Positions 1-11,670 of a stretch of DNA of 64,000 nt are shown here, piece after piece. A program made the translations under genes and the position numbers. How positions within the stretch are numbered: the first letter of the stretch is position 1; each line of letters opens with the position of its first letter. This stretch comes from Dacryopinax spathularia (taxonomy: Eukaryota > Basidiomycota > Dacrymycetes > Dacrymycetales > Dacrymycetaceae), in contig JBBPFI010000001.1 in NCBI GenBank assembly GCA_037974965.1, positions 744,001 through 808,000 on the forward strand, read 5' to 3'. Under the pieces are notes generated by a model. It ran no database searches. It worked only from the letters and a program-made list of their open reading frames with translations, and was not told the DNA's origin.

Positions 1-2
1 GA

Positions 3-746
3 CTCCGTGAGGAGGCGCAGATGCCGGCGTACCAGTCGCAGATCGAGGACTGCCAGACCCTCATCGACTACTTCACAATCCGGATGAACGGAGGCACTGC
101 TCCTGCCCCTACGACTACCGCTGGTGCTGCTCACTCGGACATTGCTGGCGTGAAGGCTCTGGAGATCCGTCAGGTGGAGGCACCGGCTGAGGGTCTCGTC
201 GTTCGCAAGAAGAAAGGCGAGGAGGAAGATGCCTACTTCGTCGGTGGCAAGAAGGGCAAGAAGGGTGCCAAAGCCGCGAACGGTCACGCGAACGGTGGTG
301 CTGCACCGGCTCACGAGAGCAAGCCGACCGATAAGCTCAACCTGCCATTCGGAACCCTTACCGCCCTGCTCGAGCTGTCCATCCCTCCCCCGACGTCGAA
401 CGAGGAGATCCCGCAGACGATCGAGAACCTGCAAAAGAAAAAGGCGTACTTCGTCGCCATCCAACCAAAAGCGACTCAGGACCAGATCGCCAAGGCCGAG
501 GCGGAGATCAAGAAGCTGCAAAAGAAGCTGGAGAGCATGACCGTTAACGGTGACGCCAAGGAGAGCGAGGCTACCGCTGACGCTCCAGAGGCTCTGCCGC
601 CTAACGGCACCGGGGAGAAGCCCGCCGAGCCGGCCGCAACACCAGCTGTGCCAGACTCGCTCTCCGTTGGCGTGCCCACCGAGGCTGTCGACAAGGAGCT
701 CGAGGCCGTCAAGGAGGGCGACGAGCCCGCAGAGGAGGCATCATAG
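3..746 (+). CDS. BFR1: BFR1-like protein, C-terminal part (5' end outside window)
   Basis: The frame is open from the window edge to TAG at 744-746, giving about 247 residues of a longer protein. The segment has an Ala/Gly-rich linker with basic runs (KKGKKGAKAANGH), then a conserved module beginning LPFGTLTALLELSIPPPTSN and continuing into a Lys-rich coiled coil (IAKAEAEIKKLQKKLES), then an acidic Ala/Pro/Glu tail. The order hydrophobic 'LxLxxPxS' block plus short helix is what is seen at the end of fungal Bfr1. In yeast, Bfr1 associates with polysomes and mRNPs at the ER and affects ploidy and secretion; that role is family knowledge. The first ATG seen (21) is only an internal Met. The family call rests on the C-terminal module alone, because the long coiled coil lies upstream of the window. 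Confidence 0.75.
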   Translation, partial: LREEAQMPAYQSQIEDCQTLIDYFTIRMNGGTAPAPTTTAGAAHSDIAGVKALEIRQVEAPAEGLVVRKKKGEEEDAYFVGGKKGKKGAKAANGHANGGAAPAHESKPTDKLNLPFGTLTALLELSIPPPTSNEEIPQTIENLQKKKAYFVAIQPKATQDQIAKAEAEIKKLQKKLESMTVNGDAKESEATADAPEALPPNGTGEKPAEPAATPAVPDSLSVGVPTEAVDKELEAVKEGDEPAEEAS

Positions 747-1336
747 GTCTGGCCTGGTCTGGTCCTGTGACGCACACATACTATATCACTTGGTTCGCGG
801 GGTTCTTATGGTATAATAAGATGGGTTGGCGCTGTATTTGACGTATAGTGTATATTTTGAATATCGCCCCTCCTCATTCTTTCTACATGCAAAATGCGTG
901 CGTGCGCGCGGACTGGATCTGGTCCGTACAAACGAAAGATCGAAAAGATAACGACAGGTGGGTGCTCCCAGGCTTTTGCAACTGGAAGGGTGAAACAAAG
1001 CAAACCAAAAGATCAGGACAGACAATGGTATACGGGCAGAGAAACGAAGTACTATCTCCTGCTGCTGCATCGAAGAAAAAGCCGGGGTAACGTAGAAAGC
1101 AAGAAAGGGATCCTACAAAACAAAACAAACTGCCGAAGAAGAGAAAGAGAAAGACTCGTACACTGCTACACATGCTCTTGCTGCCAACTGCAACTGCAAC
1201 TCGGGGAATACGTGGTCGATGTGATGGGTGACGTTCTGTACCATTATAGATCCACAGAAGAGGGTAGTTTTTGTGTGTATCCAGCCAGGTGTGAAAGGCG
1301 ACCCCAAAGCGAGAAAGAAGAAGACCGACCCAAGCC
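747..1336. other. Convergent intergenic region
   Basis: This is the 3' flank shared by the BFR1-like gene (+) and the RFX gene (-). It is A-rich on the + strand with purine runs. The ORFs in it lack domain motifs or splice structure. No RNA gene or repeat was recognised. Confidence 0.5.
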
Positions 1337-4224
1337 CTACGCGTGCTGAGCCGCGTGGGGCGAGGCAGTCGTTGCGGTGCCCGAGGCGTCGCCCTCGACT
1401 TTCGGCACGGGCTGATGCTGCGGTGTACCGGTCACGTTGGGCATGTTGTAGTCATGAGCATAGTCGTCGACGTCGAATGAGCCGCCGCCTGGCGTGGGAT
1501 ATTCGGGGAAAGCGGTATTGGAAGATGACATGGTCGACATGGCCGACATGAGGCTCTCGACGCCCGTATTGGGCGAAACGTTGCTCGCGTTACCGGACTG
1601 GGCATCAAGGTTGGTAAAGTCCAGAGATCCAAGCGGGAATGCGAAGCCTGCTCCGGGCGCGGTGGAGTCGAGGGACTCGGGATAGCTGTTGTCCGCCGTG
1701 AGGGCAGCCATCATCGTGCTGGATGTTGTGGGCTGAGCAGGTGCAGCTTGGGCGCCTTGCTGGAAGGGCTGCATATACTCGCTCTGAAACATGCTGTCGT
1801 CGCCTGGCATGGGCGACATGTTCAGGTACTGCTGCTGAGGGTCGATGGAAGCTGCCACACTGTTGGTCGAGAGCGCCACATCGCGCAGGACGTGCAGAGC
1901 AATCCAATCACTATTAAATATCAGCACAGGCCACGAAAGATGCATATATGCGGCTTACTCGAGGAACAGCTTCAGGATCTGGAATGCGCCGAAAGCGGGA
2001 TCGCTCCTGATCGTCAGATCGCGCATCACCTGGCTGGTCACGAACCCCCAACGAATCAGCACGCTCCTAGCCTGAGCCGACTCGATCGGGCCAAAATCGC
2101 CATTCATGATCCTCCTATACGTGTCGTCCACCCATTCCGTCACTGTCCTCACTGGCTCTGGGGCCGTATAGAGGTTGGCAAGCAACTGCGGGAACTCCGT
2201 CTCGAGTATCTGGACGAGCACCTCGTGCCTGCAATTACACACGAGCGCGGTCTGGTTCCTCACGCTGTCAAAGTCGATCTGCTGCCAGGCGGTCTGCATG
2301 TCCAGGATCTGTTTCTGATTGGTGAGGACAGACCGGAGGGCTTGGGCGACCTGGAACATATCCAGGAACCGGGTGACCAAGTGCCCGAAGCGCGCGCCGA
2401 GCTCGATCTTGGATTCGTAGAAGTTGGCTTGGTAGCCCTCGACGGCGGAAAGGAGGATCTTCTCCATCTTGTCTGCCATCAGCTTCATTTGCTGCATTGC
2501 AGCAGCGGGGAGGGGCATGAAGATTTGCGCGCGGAGGGACTCGAGGATCTCGTCGTATACGAGCGCATCGGCGCGAGCCATGAGCGCTTGAACAGCGGGA
2601 ACGTGCACGACCTCGCGATGTTGCGGGCCGAGGCCGGTCCAGAAAGCACGAATGTTCATCTCGAACTGGTCGAACCGGAGGTGCCGGACGGCGTCGAGCA
2701 GGGAATCGAGGTGATTGATGAAGAGGCTCCACATCTCCTGAGCCATGAGCGACTCTGGCGTGGGAGGGCCGGTCTGAGGGCCAAGGGCTTCTGAGATATC
2801 CGGGAAACCGTTGATCTGGCGTACAGAGGCGGGAAGGGTGCTGATTGGGAAGGGGCCTTGCGCCGGATGCGGGGACGCAGAAAGAGGGGAAGGAGACGGG
2901 CCAGCACTGTATTGTCCAGTAGACGTCGGTGGCCGGCTCGCCTGCTGCTGGTGCATAGATGCTCCAGTCGTCGGCGTCCGGTCGTCCAGCTCGCCATAAG
3001 ACGCATATAGCGGGTGCCCCTTGCGCAGGGTCACGCTCTGACCGTTCCCATCGTTGTCCGTATCATCAGACTCTTCGTCGTCTTCTTCCTCGGAATGCCC
3101 GTATTGACCGCTGAGGTTCATCAGCCGTCCGGAAGATGAAGGTCGCCCTGGCAGAGCGGTAATATCCCAGCCTTGGCTGGTGGTGGCATAGCGCTGCAAC
3201 CACTCAGCCTCAGAAGCGTTGGTAGGTCGGATTCCGCAATCTGCATACGCAGGTCAAAAAAGTTCGACACAGAAACGACCAAGTACTGACAGTGATATTT
3301 GCTGTTACCGCGCACACCCAGACGGCGAGTTTTGATGTTCGGGAAGCACAGGCGGATCGCTTTGCCCAGGGTAGCGGTGTTGATATGCGGGATCTGGTAT
3401 TCCTCGCATACACGGCGATAGGACATGTACAGGCCTTGTCGCGGAACATTGCCATCGGGGTAGACTTGATAGTTTGTCTGGAGCCTGGAGGTTGAGTTAG
3501 TCAATGATTGATACTGAGGATCTATCGAGACTCACCAAAGCTGCACGAATGACTGCTTTGCCCTATCCGACGCGCTCGTCGTAGTAGCGTTCCTGACCGC
3601 CTGCGCGAGCTCCTCGAGCGTCTGCTCCGGCCCCATCATCTGCATCTGCATGCTGCCCACGCGATCAAGAGAATAGCCCTGCGTCGCGTGCGGATGAGTA
3701 TACTGCGGTGCCGCAGGCGCATACATCCCGTAATCTGCCTGGTGCTGTGGTGCACCCAACATATGCGGGTGATGTTGTTGGTGCGAGACAGGGTAAAGGT
3801 GGACACCGCCGTTCATCATCATGTTGCTCTGCTGTTGATGAGGTTTGAACTCTTCTTGGAGGTCGTGAGGTGAGCGGGAGGAGGGATCGCGTGCGTAAGG
3901 AGCGGTGGCGCGTGCTTGACGGATATGAGACGCTTGTTGCGGATAGGCCTTCAGCGAGTGCTGGTCAGCTGGGGAGATGCCGCCTGCTGAGGAGCCGGCG
4001 GAGAGAGGGGCGAGGTGGGAGGAAGGGACGGCGAGACCGGTGGTCGACAGATGCAAGGGGTCGACGGGGCCAGGGAACATAGACTGGGAGCGATTGGATG
4101 CGGTCGAGGATGGTAAAGAAGGGCGTGCGAGCGCCTTGTGCGGGTAGATGCGATGAGTTTGATCGAATGAGTGCGGGAGAGCGGCCTGCGCTTTCAAGGA
4201 TGGGAGTAGAACGAGGGCGGTCAT
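1337..4224 (-). CDS. RFX-family transcription factor
   Basis: Four exons: 4224-3536, 3484-3291, 3240-1959 and 1910-1337, joined by GT-AG introns that keep frame and give 912 aa. A Pro/Ser/His/Gln-rich N-terminus leads into an RFX winged-helix DNA-binding domain. It starts with W-LQTNYQV across the first junction, continues VPRQGLYMSYRRVCEEY, then TLGKAIRLCFPNIKTRRLG, then RGNSKYH-YCGIRP across the second junction. These are the signature residues of the family (VPR-LY-Y, FGK-R, FP-KTRRLG-RG-SKYHY). The large third exon holds a helical C-terminal region, and the last exon is Ser/Thr/Met-rich and low complexity. Fungal relatives (yeast Crt1/Rfx1, S. pombe Sak1) bind X-boxes in DNA-damage, cAMP or cell-wall genes; targets here are unknown. 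The start at 4224 is the in-frame ATG nearest the conserved part, but the frame stays open upstream, so a longer N-terminus is possible. Confidence 0.9.
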
Positions 4225-7200
4225 GGGCGTTACGGGAGGCGATGATGGTGGTTCGGATGGAAGGATCGTAACAGAGGCAGGAGGCGTCCAGCGCAAGAGA
4301 TATCGAGGGACGAGGTGGGAAAACAAAGAGAGAGGGGAGAGACGTGAGCGTACAGCACAGACAGAGGGAGGAGGAGAGGGGACGAACAAAGCGGAGGGAC
4401 CCGAGGGATTTTGCACGAGCCTGCTCGCGCGCGACTATTGTATCACTTTCTTGCGGGCGGTGCGGGTTCGCTGGTGGTCAGAAAGAGAGTTGAGTTCCAC
4501 GCAGAGGAAGGAGGACTGCGTTGCGCTGTCGATCCCGTCGTCGTCGTCGTCGTCGGTGGCAAGATGAATAGCGGGAAATATGACGAACAATAGGATGATG
4601 ATTGATAGGCGGCGGCGCTAAGGGCCTGGGCGAATATCCCCCTCTCTCCCTTCTTGTAATATTGGGCCGGGCCTATACGCGAACCGGGGTTGGGCTCAAA
4701 CGGCGGGATGGGTGAGCACGCCGGCACACGGGGATGTTCAGATGACGAGCGTGATGTGGGATTGCTGTTGAGCGTGTGGGTGTGGTTTGAGGATGTTGGT
4801 TGTGGGCTGAGTTGCGACGGGTGGTTGCCAACGCGACGGTGTAGCAACGGGTGGCGAATTTGGGTCGGGTTGCACAGGAATGCGATGTGAGCCGGCGGTT
4901 GCGATCCCGGTTGAATGTTATTGTTGAGTTACTATCCTGGCCGAGGTGGTAACGAAGCTGAGCAGGGTTATTCCACTCTGGATAATGCAAAGTGGCAAAG
5001 GAGGAGGAGGAGGAGGAGGAAGGAGGGGGAGGACGGCGTGGAGGGGTGCAGTATGTGCTGCCGGGGTTGGAATGGGCCTAAGGGGCGGAAGGGACCTTTT
5101 CTGACCGACTCAATGGGATCGGAATGGGCACACTTTGCACTGAGGGCAAAAGGCACAAAAGGGCGGTCCACATGGCTCACCCTTTCCGCTGCACCCGGCT
5201 CCCATCAATCCTCTTTCTCCCCTTATCCCCGCTTCTCCCCCTTCATATCGCCCCCTCTTCCCTGAACCACGTTTGACAGCGAACCCACCAAAAGAAAAAT
5301 ATTTCTTATTCAGTTTACCCGAAAATCGATAAAGACGCAATTATCGATATTCTCCTCGGCTTGCCCCGTCCTCTACCTCTCAATACATCCTGTACCTTTG
5401 ACATTTTCTAACCCCGATCAGATATCCCATTTCGCTTAGGCGCACACCTGCATCTGCATCACATCAACCCCCATCAACGACTCCCCAACCGCTCGTCCGA
5501 CCTCTGAAATCAGCATCAAACATAAGTTACCCACTCCCATCCAAATCACAAAACAGCAGGAGGAGCATTCAGCCAAGCATAGCCCTAACGCATTCAGAAG
5601 CAGCCGGCGCACCCCCGCCGAAAAGGTTATCAGGGTCTCGCCCAGATCTTGCACCCCCTGCAGTCAGGAAGGGGTTGAGATGGATGAAGCATCGGGCAGG
5701 CTTCTCCCGCTCCCCTCTTCTTCCTCAATCTTCCCACCCGCAAGGTCCGCGCAATGCATCACACAACATTTTTTTCATAGAACGCCAGCTTCGAATCCAT
5801 ATGAACTTGAGCAAAACGCGTCACCCTGCAAAATGTCCAGATTGTGCTGCTGCTTATCAGCCCGCGTACGAATTTTTGCGCTGCTTCTAGCTGCTTCTCA
5901 CCGCCCGCTGAGGAAGCACATATCGCCGTGCTTCTTAAAGCCCGAGGCGCTTCTCTCGGCCGCCGCGCGAACCCTTCTTTCCCTCGGTCCAGCGAGATCT
6001 CGCGATTCTGACCGGATGAGGAAGGATATGTTACCATGCGTAGGGCGTCATAGCGACCGAGCTTCTCTCTCGCCTCTTGCTTGCTGTAGTGACAACAAGT
6101 GAGGCGCCACGGCGTAATGCCCTCTCACGACTGCTAAGGATTGGGAAAGAATGGTGCAAGGACGTCTCGGAGCCCTCCCACCTCCGGTCGGGCTCCGCCG
6201 ACCTCAAAGTATTATAGGCACGGAAGAAATGAATTGGCCAAGCGCGCGGCTCACCTCGCTTTCTGACAGCGGACGCACCCGCCCTTCGAGCTCGGAAGAG
6301 GTAGAAGGGGTTGATATGCAAATCCGCACGTGGATTCCGTAAATCCCTTCAAAGGGTTTCGTAATTCCCCTGGGTGGGCAAGAGCGGAGTTGACTTGGTC
6401 GGCGACTTATTCGGAGCCAGGGTGCAGCAGCAGCAGCAGCAGCGGGAGGGATGTGGTTGTGGTTGTGCGTTATCTTTGTTGGTTTTTATAGCTCTAAGAC
6501 AACCCTTTTCTCCTTCTCCGCCGAACGGGTCGGAGGACGTTACGTACATACGTTGTTATCCTGCTGGTTCTGAAGCCCGAGAGCCGGTTGTGCGTAAGTC
6601 AAGTGTTTCCTTGACATAAGAGACAGCCGAAGTAGTGGTCATTATGGTTGCCAGACATTGACAACTACTTGTGCATGCATGCTCTGAGAGATCGGCAAGC
6701 AATGCCAAGGAGATAGGGATCGTGGTTTAGACTGGGCAGGGTGAGGTCCTTTGTTGTTCGATTTTATGGCTGTAAGACAGCGCTTTGTTCGGCTCGGAGC
6801 GGGGTCAGCGGTGTGGTAAGGAGGAATTCATGGAAGCGCATTATCCCCAAACGGTTGGGGCGACCGAGTCAGGTTTGGGCACAGAACCAGAGCACTGTCC
6901 AGAGGATATATGCCGCTTAATGTTAGGACACTGGTTGTGTGCAGGCCAGGCGGTCCTGTATGTGAACAATCTTTATCTTGCGAAACTACCAGCAAGGCCT
7001 GCGGATGTATCCAGACACTTTCCACGGTCAAGGCACGGTGAAAGAGAAAAAGGTTGGATTGCTTTGAAGTAACCCATGTTCCCTCAGCTCTCTTGTGCAT
7101 CAAGCAACACTTGATAGCCAGCTTCTCTGTCCTCCTGCTGACGCCGCTATTATAGGTACACTCCTGGGTTGTTGAGCAGGGGGCGAGGTGGCAGGGGTGC

Positions 7201-7417
7201 TCCGGGCCTTGTCGCCACCTCTCCGACCTCCATAGTAGGTGCGCAGGTCAACAAAATCGACGTTTTTTGCCGTACAGATCAAGGCTCACCAGTTGATGTT
7301 GGGCCAAAGTGATGTATTGGCACATGTAGCCTGCTGGTTGTGCACAAAGAGGGCGTGTCAAGGCTGTTTTGGAGCTTCAAAACAGGGATCACTGTTAGGC
7401 GCCTACATCCAGCATCA
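4225..7417. other. Long gene-poor upstream region of the RFX gene
   Basis: About 3.2 kb without a gene I can support. It contains a GTC/GAC triplet run near 4540-4556, an AGG-triplet run near 4999-5023, pyrimidine-rich tracts near 5200-5420, and a GCA microsatellite near 6424-6443. Short ORFs occur on both strands but have no domain motifs and no consistent splice sites. Part of it is probably the promoter and 5' leader of the RFX gene. Confidence 0.5.
6424..6443. repeat. GCA trinucleotide microsatellite
   Basis: A run of about six to seven GCA/CAG units lies in non-coding sequence. It is a simple repeat with no sign of function. Confidence 0.8.
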
Positions 7418-8389
7418 ATGTGCGACATGGCTAATCCTGGGCATTCTTCCATACCACCAACTTCTCCATCTGCAATGGATGAATTCCTTCCAGAGAACAA
7501 GCAAAATGCACACAACATTGATGATTCTTGACATGATATGATGGACCAGAATATTGAGTGCCTTCAGCAGGGTATGAGGAGAGTTATGAGTGACAAGGTG
7601 TTGTCCGCAGTGGCCACCATCATGCAGCTGCATAACGAATTGGTGTGCCTGCGAAAGAGTTATGAGACCAACTGAAATTGATGACTCAAAGGAGGTTGAG
7701 AAGCAGAAATCTAAATCCACCGGTAGCGACAAGAAAGAGAGGAAGAAACTTGGGCAAGAACTGGAAAACGAGTGAAAGAAATTCCAGAAAGAAGAAAAGC
7801 AAAACATCCAACATCAACTGCTTCTGCAGGACATCCGGAAGGAGCGCGATGAGCTGCTGGCCCAGAGGAGCAACCTTGTTCATAGATACATGGAATGTAA
7901 TCTCATGAGTGCAACTTGCCCTTTGCCTATGAAACACCTCATGCTTTTCAGATGGGTGAGGAAACACAATTGGCCCAGAAGGTGAAGGACAAAGTCACCA
8001 CAGCTGTGGAGATAGGCATGGTCCAATGGAGAAATGACACAAAGAAGGTGACCTGTCGTCAATCACACCAGTCTGTGCTTTAACACCTCGTTATAGCTTA
8101 CGAGCAAGAACAAGGGATTAAGAGTCAAGCTAGCAGAGGTCTCAAGGGCTTTGCAAATAGAAGTTGCAAAGGTAAGGTGCACTTCAGTTTGGCGTGAACG
8201 GACGGAAAAGGTACTTACTTTGCTGGCAACCAGCATCTTCCAAGCTCATTGCCTTTACCTACCTCCCCCAGATCCCAAGCCCACATCATCCGTGCTCAAG
8301 GCGGGCTAAATCATTCTAACCTGCCCCCCATGCCAACAAAGAAGAAACTGAAATGGGATCGTGATGAAGAGGATGACACAGACCAATAG
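7418..8389 (+). pseudogene. Decayed coiled-coil protein gene of unknown family
   Basis: Starting at ATG 7418, coding-like sequence with a charged coiled-coil character runs through several frames. A first segment (DMANPGHSS...DEFLPENKQNAHNIDD) meets TGA at 7529-7531 and continues in frame as MMDQNIECLQQGMRRVMSDK. The frame then shifts near 7665-7680 into KEVEKQKSKSTGSDKKERKK, which meets TGA at 7773-7775 and continues as KKFQKEEKQNIQHQ and KERDELLAQRSNLVHRYME. Downstream splice sites still work: an exon starting MGEETQLAQKVKDKVTTAVE joins through plausible GT-AG introns to LTSKNKGLRVKLAEVSRALQ. The last exon ends with a basic-acidic tail, KKKLKWDRDEEDDTDQ, and TAG at 8387-8389. Two stops and one frameshift with otherwise conserved exon structure indicate a recently inactivated gene. 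I do not recognise the family; a transposon-borne accessory gene is one possibility. Confidence 0.6.
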
Positions 8390-8989
8390 CACGAGGTGAA
8401 GAGACATTGCTGATTGAATGGGCCTGCCGTGTGATAAGGTGGGCTGACTATCTGCTATACACTGACATGACATGGACAAGTAGTAGTCCACCTACAGTAT
8501 TAGGCCCACAAAAGTGCTGTGTACATACATACAATGCCTGCAGATGTCCAAGATCATAGCTTTATAGCCGTCTGGGCAATGATAATGATAACAATGACAA
8601 GCTGTTGCTCTCTGATCTGTAGATGTTAGGGGTGACCAGGACTGCTCTCAGTTTACTCTGAACTTGTAGATGGCAGCTGATAGTGTACAACACTAAATAA
8701 GCGCCAGTCAAGGGGCCCCAATTCCCATGATGCTTGCGAGTCCTACCTCGACTCAAGGTTAGATGAGCAACGCTTTACATGCTTTCAAGATGGCAGCGTG
8801 TGGAAGTTGCTTGTGCCAGACAGTTGCCCAATCTTTCCTCATAGCCAACTTCTGGGAAATGGCGCATCTTTTTCTTTGCTTGCTGTTTTCATTACTTGCG
8901 CTTCCTGTTTGCTTGTGTGCGCATGTGTGCATTGGCAGCAATCGATGGCATGCAAGCAGAGTACATCCATGTGCTGCATGCCAACACCT
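8390..8989. other. Intergenic sequence between two gene relics
   Basis: No gene recognised. A minus-strand frame stays open through much of it, but only as the continuation of the DUF2264 relic frame. The similarity to that family stops near 8995. Confidence 0.4.
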
Positions 8990-9476
8990 CCCTGTCCGTC
9001 CACGCTGTTGAAAGCTCTTCGCTCGCTTCCGATCAGTTGCTCCTTCGAAGACAGAGTAGACGATGGAGTAGAAGGGTAAGGCAAAACTTGTGGCATAGTA
9101 GTCAAAAGCTTGGCAAGCATCGGTGGGACTGTCTGACGGACAACCCTGAACTTTGTCATTGCTAGCCGCATGCTCAGACCTTGATATGAGCTTTACCTCC
9201 AGGTTGTAGAACGTTTCGATATAATCCAAAGACATGTTGATAGCCACCTGAGAGTAATCAGCACTGACATGCTTAAGTCCCATGTTCACCAAGACACGAA
9301 AAACTACGCTTTGTAAGCCTCTAGATACGGTTAAGGAGACAGAGCCGCTTACAATACAAATTGTTTGACAGCAGTTCTTCCTCGTTGATTTGCAGAAGCC
9401 ATGTGTTAACATGGCCCCGCTCCTGCGCTGTCAGGGGATCCCAGAACACCTTTGGTGCAATGGCAAGCGCGAAACC
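8990..9476 (-). pseudogene. Fragment of a DUF2264-family gene
   Basis: Three consecutive exons of a DUF2264 protein can be read on the minus strand with intact splice sites. The first begins at 9476 after an atag acceptor and reads GFALAIAPKVFWDPLTAQER, then a WLLQINEEELLSNNLY segment. A 49-nt intron leads to FFRVLVNMGLKHVSADYSQ and LDYIETFYNLE. A second intron leads to an exon containing FDYYATSFALPFYSIVYSVF. These match the family pattern 'GFxLA..P..FWxPL...ER', 'NNWLFFRVLVNLGL' and 'DYY..SFAxxFYSLIY'. The normal protein is several hundred residues longer on both sides. Here the 5' side runs directly into the 3' end of MTFP1, and the 3' side diverges after SFQQRG. No lesion is visible in the retained exons, so this looks like a truncated duplicate rather than an in-place decayed gene. 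The family's function is poorly known. Confidence 0.7.
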
Positions 9477-9528
9477 CTATTGGTATGCCGACTTCGAATT
9501 CCATTAGTTAATGCCCAGCGCATGTATT

Positions 9529-10609
9529 CTACAACTCTTTCTTCCCCGCAACCTCCTCCCTCCTGATCTGCTCCTCGATCCACTCAAACGTCCTATCAAT
9601 AACCCTCTCCACAGGCTTATCATAAAATATCGGCAAAAGAGCTGTCCACACCGCGTCAGGAACCCTGGCTGCATACCGCGCGACGGGGAAGAAGGAGGGA
9701 AAGACGTACGGACAACGGCTAGACCGGTCATCGTTGGTCCCCAGGCTGTTAAGATGGGTGTGGTCAGTTATTGAACGCAGCGGTATGGGGGGAGCGGGCG
9801 CACCTTTTATCCGGACATTCTTGACGTCTTTAAATGCGGAAGTGCACATCCTAGCCCCGTCGTCAGCACCCCTGCATTTCTCTGACAGAGTAGGGCGATC
9901 GACTCACCGAACAACCGTATGGATCGTCAGCGCTGGCAGAGCCCTATATCCAACAACATATTGAGCCCTCTTTCTCCTCAGGTAAAAGGAGAGAAGAATG
10001 GAGGAAGACGTACATGGAAGCGATCGCCTGGAAGCTCCCGCGCTTTACGGCCATCAAGGACAGTCTTGTCGGTTCTGAGAAAGACTGAGCCTCGAGGGGG
10101 GTGGGTCCTTTTCGGTAAGCTTTGTAGACTTCATATCCGACATCGCTGGTCTGCCGTTAGCGGACCACGTCCAGCGCCGAGAGAAGGGGAGGAGCCGGGA
10201 GAAGAGGCAGAGGGAGGGGGGACGAACCCGAGTACGTAGGCCCAGGAGACGCCGTATGCTGCTGTTACTACGCGAGGGTTCACGACTGGCCTGAACGCTT
10301 CGCCGACATCACTTGTCTGTCCTTGGGCATCAGCGACTACGGTGACGGTTGTGCGGGGTAGGAGCGTACATAGGCAAGATAGCGCGACCCAGCCCGGATA
10401 GCAGTGTTGATCCTCGAGAAATAAGCCAGGTACCGGGCCTGCCCCGACGATCGTTGGTAAGTATTTCAGGGAAAGGACAGGGGCATGGGAGGACGCACGT
10501 TACTATCAACAGTATCGAAGTCCTTGTCCGCTGCGACGTCTACCTCGCGCTTCGCCTCCCCAGCCACCTTCTCCACTTTCTCCACGGTCTGGGTAGCGGT
10601 GCTGCTCAT
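9529..10609 (-). CDS. MTFP1: Mitochondrial fission process protein 1 (MTP18) homologue
   Basis: Eight short exons can be joined in frame from ATG 10609 to the stop at 9529, giving roughly 240 aa. The pieces in order include MSSTATQTVEKVEKVAGEAK, RYLAYFSRINTAIRAGSRYL, TSDVGEAFRPVVNPRVV with YGVSWAYVLG, DVGYEVYKAYRKGPTPLEAQ, SLMAVKRGSFQAIASM, ALPALTIHTVVR, AWGPTMTGLAVV, and a C-terminus with LPIFYDKPVERVIDRTFEWI. This is the diagnostic order of the MTFP1 family, including 'AYGVSWAYV' and 'WGPTxTGLAVVP'. In animals the protein sits in the mitochondrial inner membrane and promotes Drp1-dependent fission. The hydrophobic stretches fit three membrane segments. Several donors are GTGCGT or GTGCGC. 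The DUF2264 relic lies directly downstream on the same strand. Confidence 0.88.
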
Positions 10610-11670
10610 CCTCTACGCTTTCTCTCTCAGCAGGTATTTGGGTTGTTAGTCTATTGAAGTTGAGAGCAAGGGGGAGAGGGGGGAGGGGGGTTTTGTAGGC
10701 TAGGAGAGCCGGAATGGGAGGCGAGGGAGATGCGCGAACTACTTGGACGGGAGGACGTCACCGACTCGAGCCGACCCTGAGCGTATGGCCGCCGGCTGAG
10801 GAGGACGCGCCAAGCTAAGCCGGTGGTCGTCGTAGGCTGCGAACTGCTCATCGGCATTCGGCTCCTTCTAAACGGTGATTGTTCTCAGTGCATCTGTAAC
10901 AGAGAGCTTCGATATTCGGGATTCGAGCTCGAAAGTTGAAACAGCAGTTTTGGTACTTTTGGAATGTCCATCCACAGAAACTGAGCTACTAGTGAACGCC
11001 GATGACGTATTCAACAATGGACCGGATCGAAGGTCAAGCCATAATCCGATAGACTTCTGACTTTCAAGGGAGCCCGTTAGCCAGATCAAGCCTTTTAACC
11101 ATGGAGCATCAACAGGAGCTGTTCTGCACGCAGCCAGATCAACCCTTGCTATGTTCAATCAACAACTGCGGACTCGATCCATCAACGACCAACGGGGCGC
11201 GATCTCAAGTGTGCCGCTGTGGCAGTGTCGGCAAAAGGGCTTACGTCAATCCCCCGCCGAACCGATCCATGGGTCGTTGAGAGGGGAACGAAGCGCCCGA
11301 CGGTTATGCCGGGTGCGGGTGAGCGCTTCGTGGGTACATCTCGCCCCGGCAGCGGTGGTGGTAGGTTTGCCCACGATGACCCAACCGACTTCCCCCCTCC
11401 TCTCTCTTTGCACAGCTTAGACTAGAACATCGACCACCATCATCAGCCCCTCATCATCTCCGCAGCGAATCTTCTTGTCTATTCTCTACTCTACGACTCT
11501 AGATATATAAGCACTCGGTCCCTAACCTGACCTCATAGACAACCACGTTGGCGCCCCTCTCTCTTCTTCGCAGACTACGCTCCTCCCTACCTTTCTCCCT
11601 ACCTTCCCGATCCTCCATCCGCAAAACCGGCCTTCCCACTCGCCTGGCTACTCAGTTCAGGAACGTCAGC
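10610..11670. other. Divergent intergenic region with a TATA box
   Basis: This lies between MTFP1 (-) and the alpha/beta hydrolase (+). A TATATAA box is at 11504-11510, about 160 nt before the hydrolase ATG. Open frames on both strands at 10868-11158 are unusually long for the region (62 and 97 codons), but no family was recognised and they may be chance. Confidence 0.5.

Noticed and set aside
7529-7775. Introns as explanation for the stops in the coiled-coil gene
   Set aside because: No GT donor and AG acceptor pair removes either TGA and keeps the frame.
10868-11158. Overlapping sense and antisense ORFs upstream of the hydrolase
   Set aside because: Both strands open over the same stretch, no motif; consistent with chance in GC-balanced sequence.
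11548-11670. N-terminal extension of the alpha/beta hydrolase from 11548
   Set aside because: The frame is open but begins with TTG, not ATG. The first ATG is 11671, which fits the TATA box at 11504.
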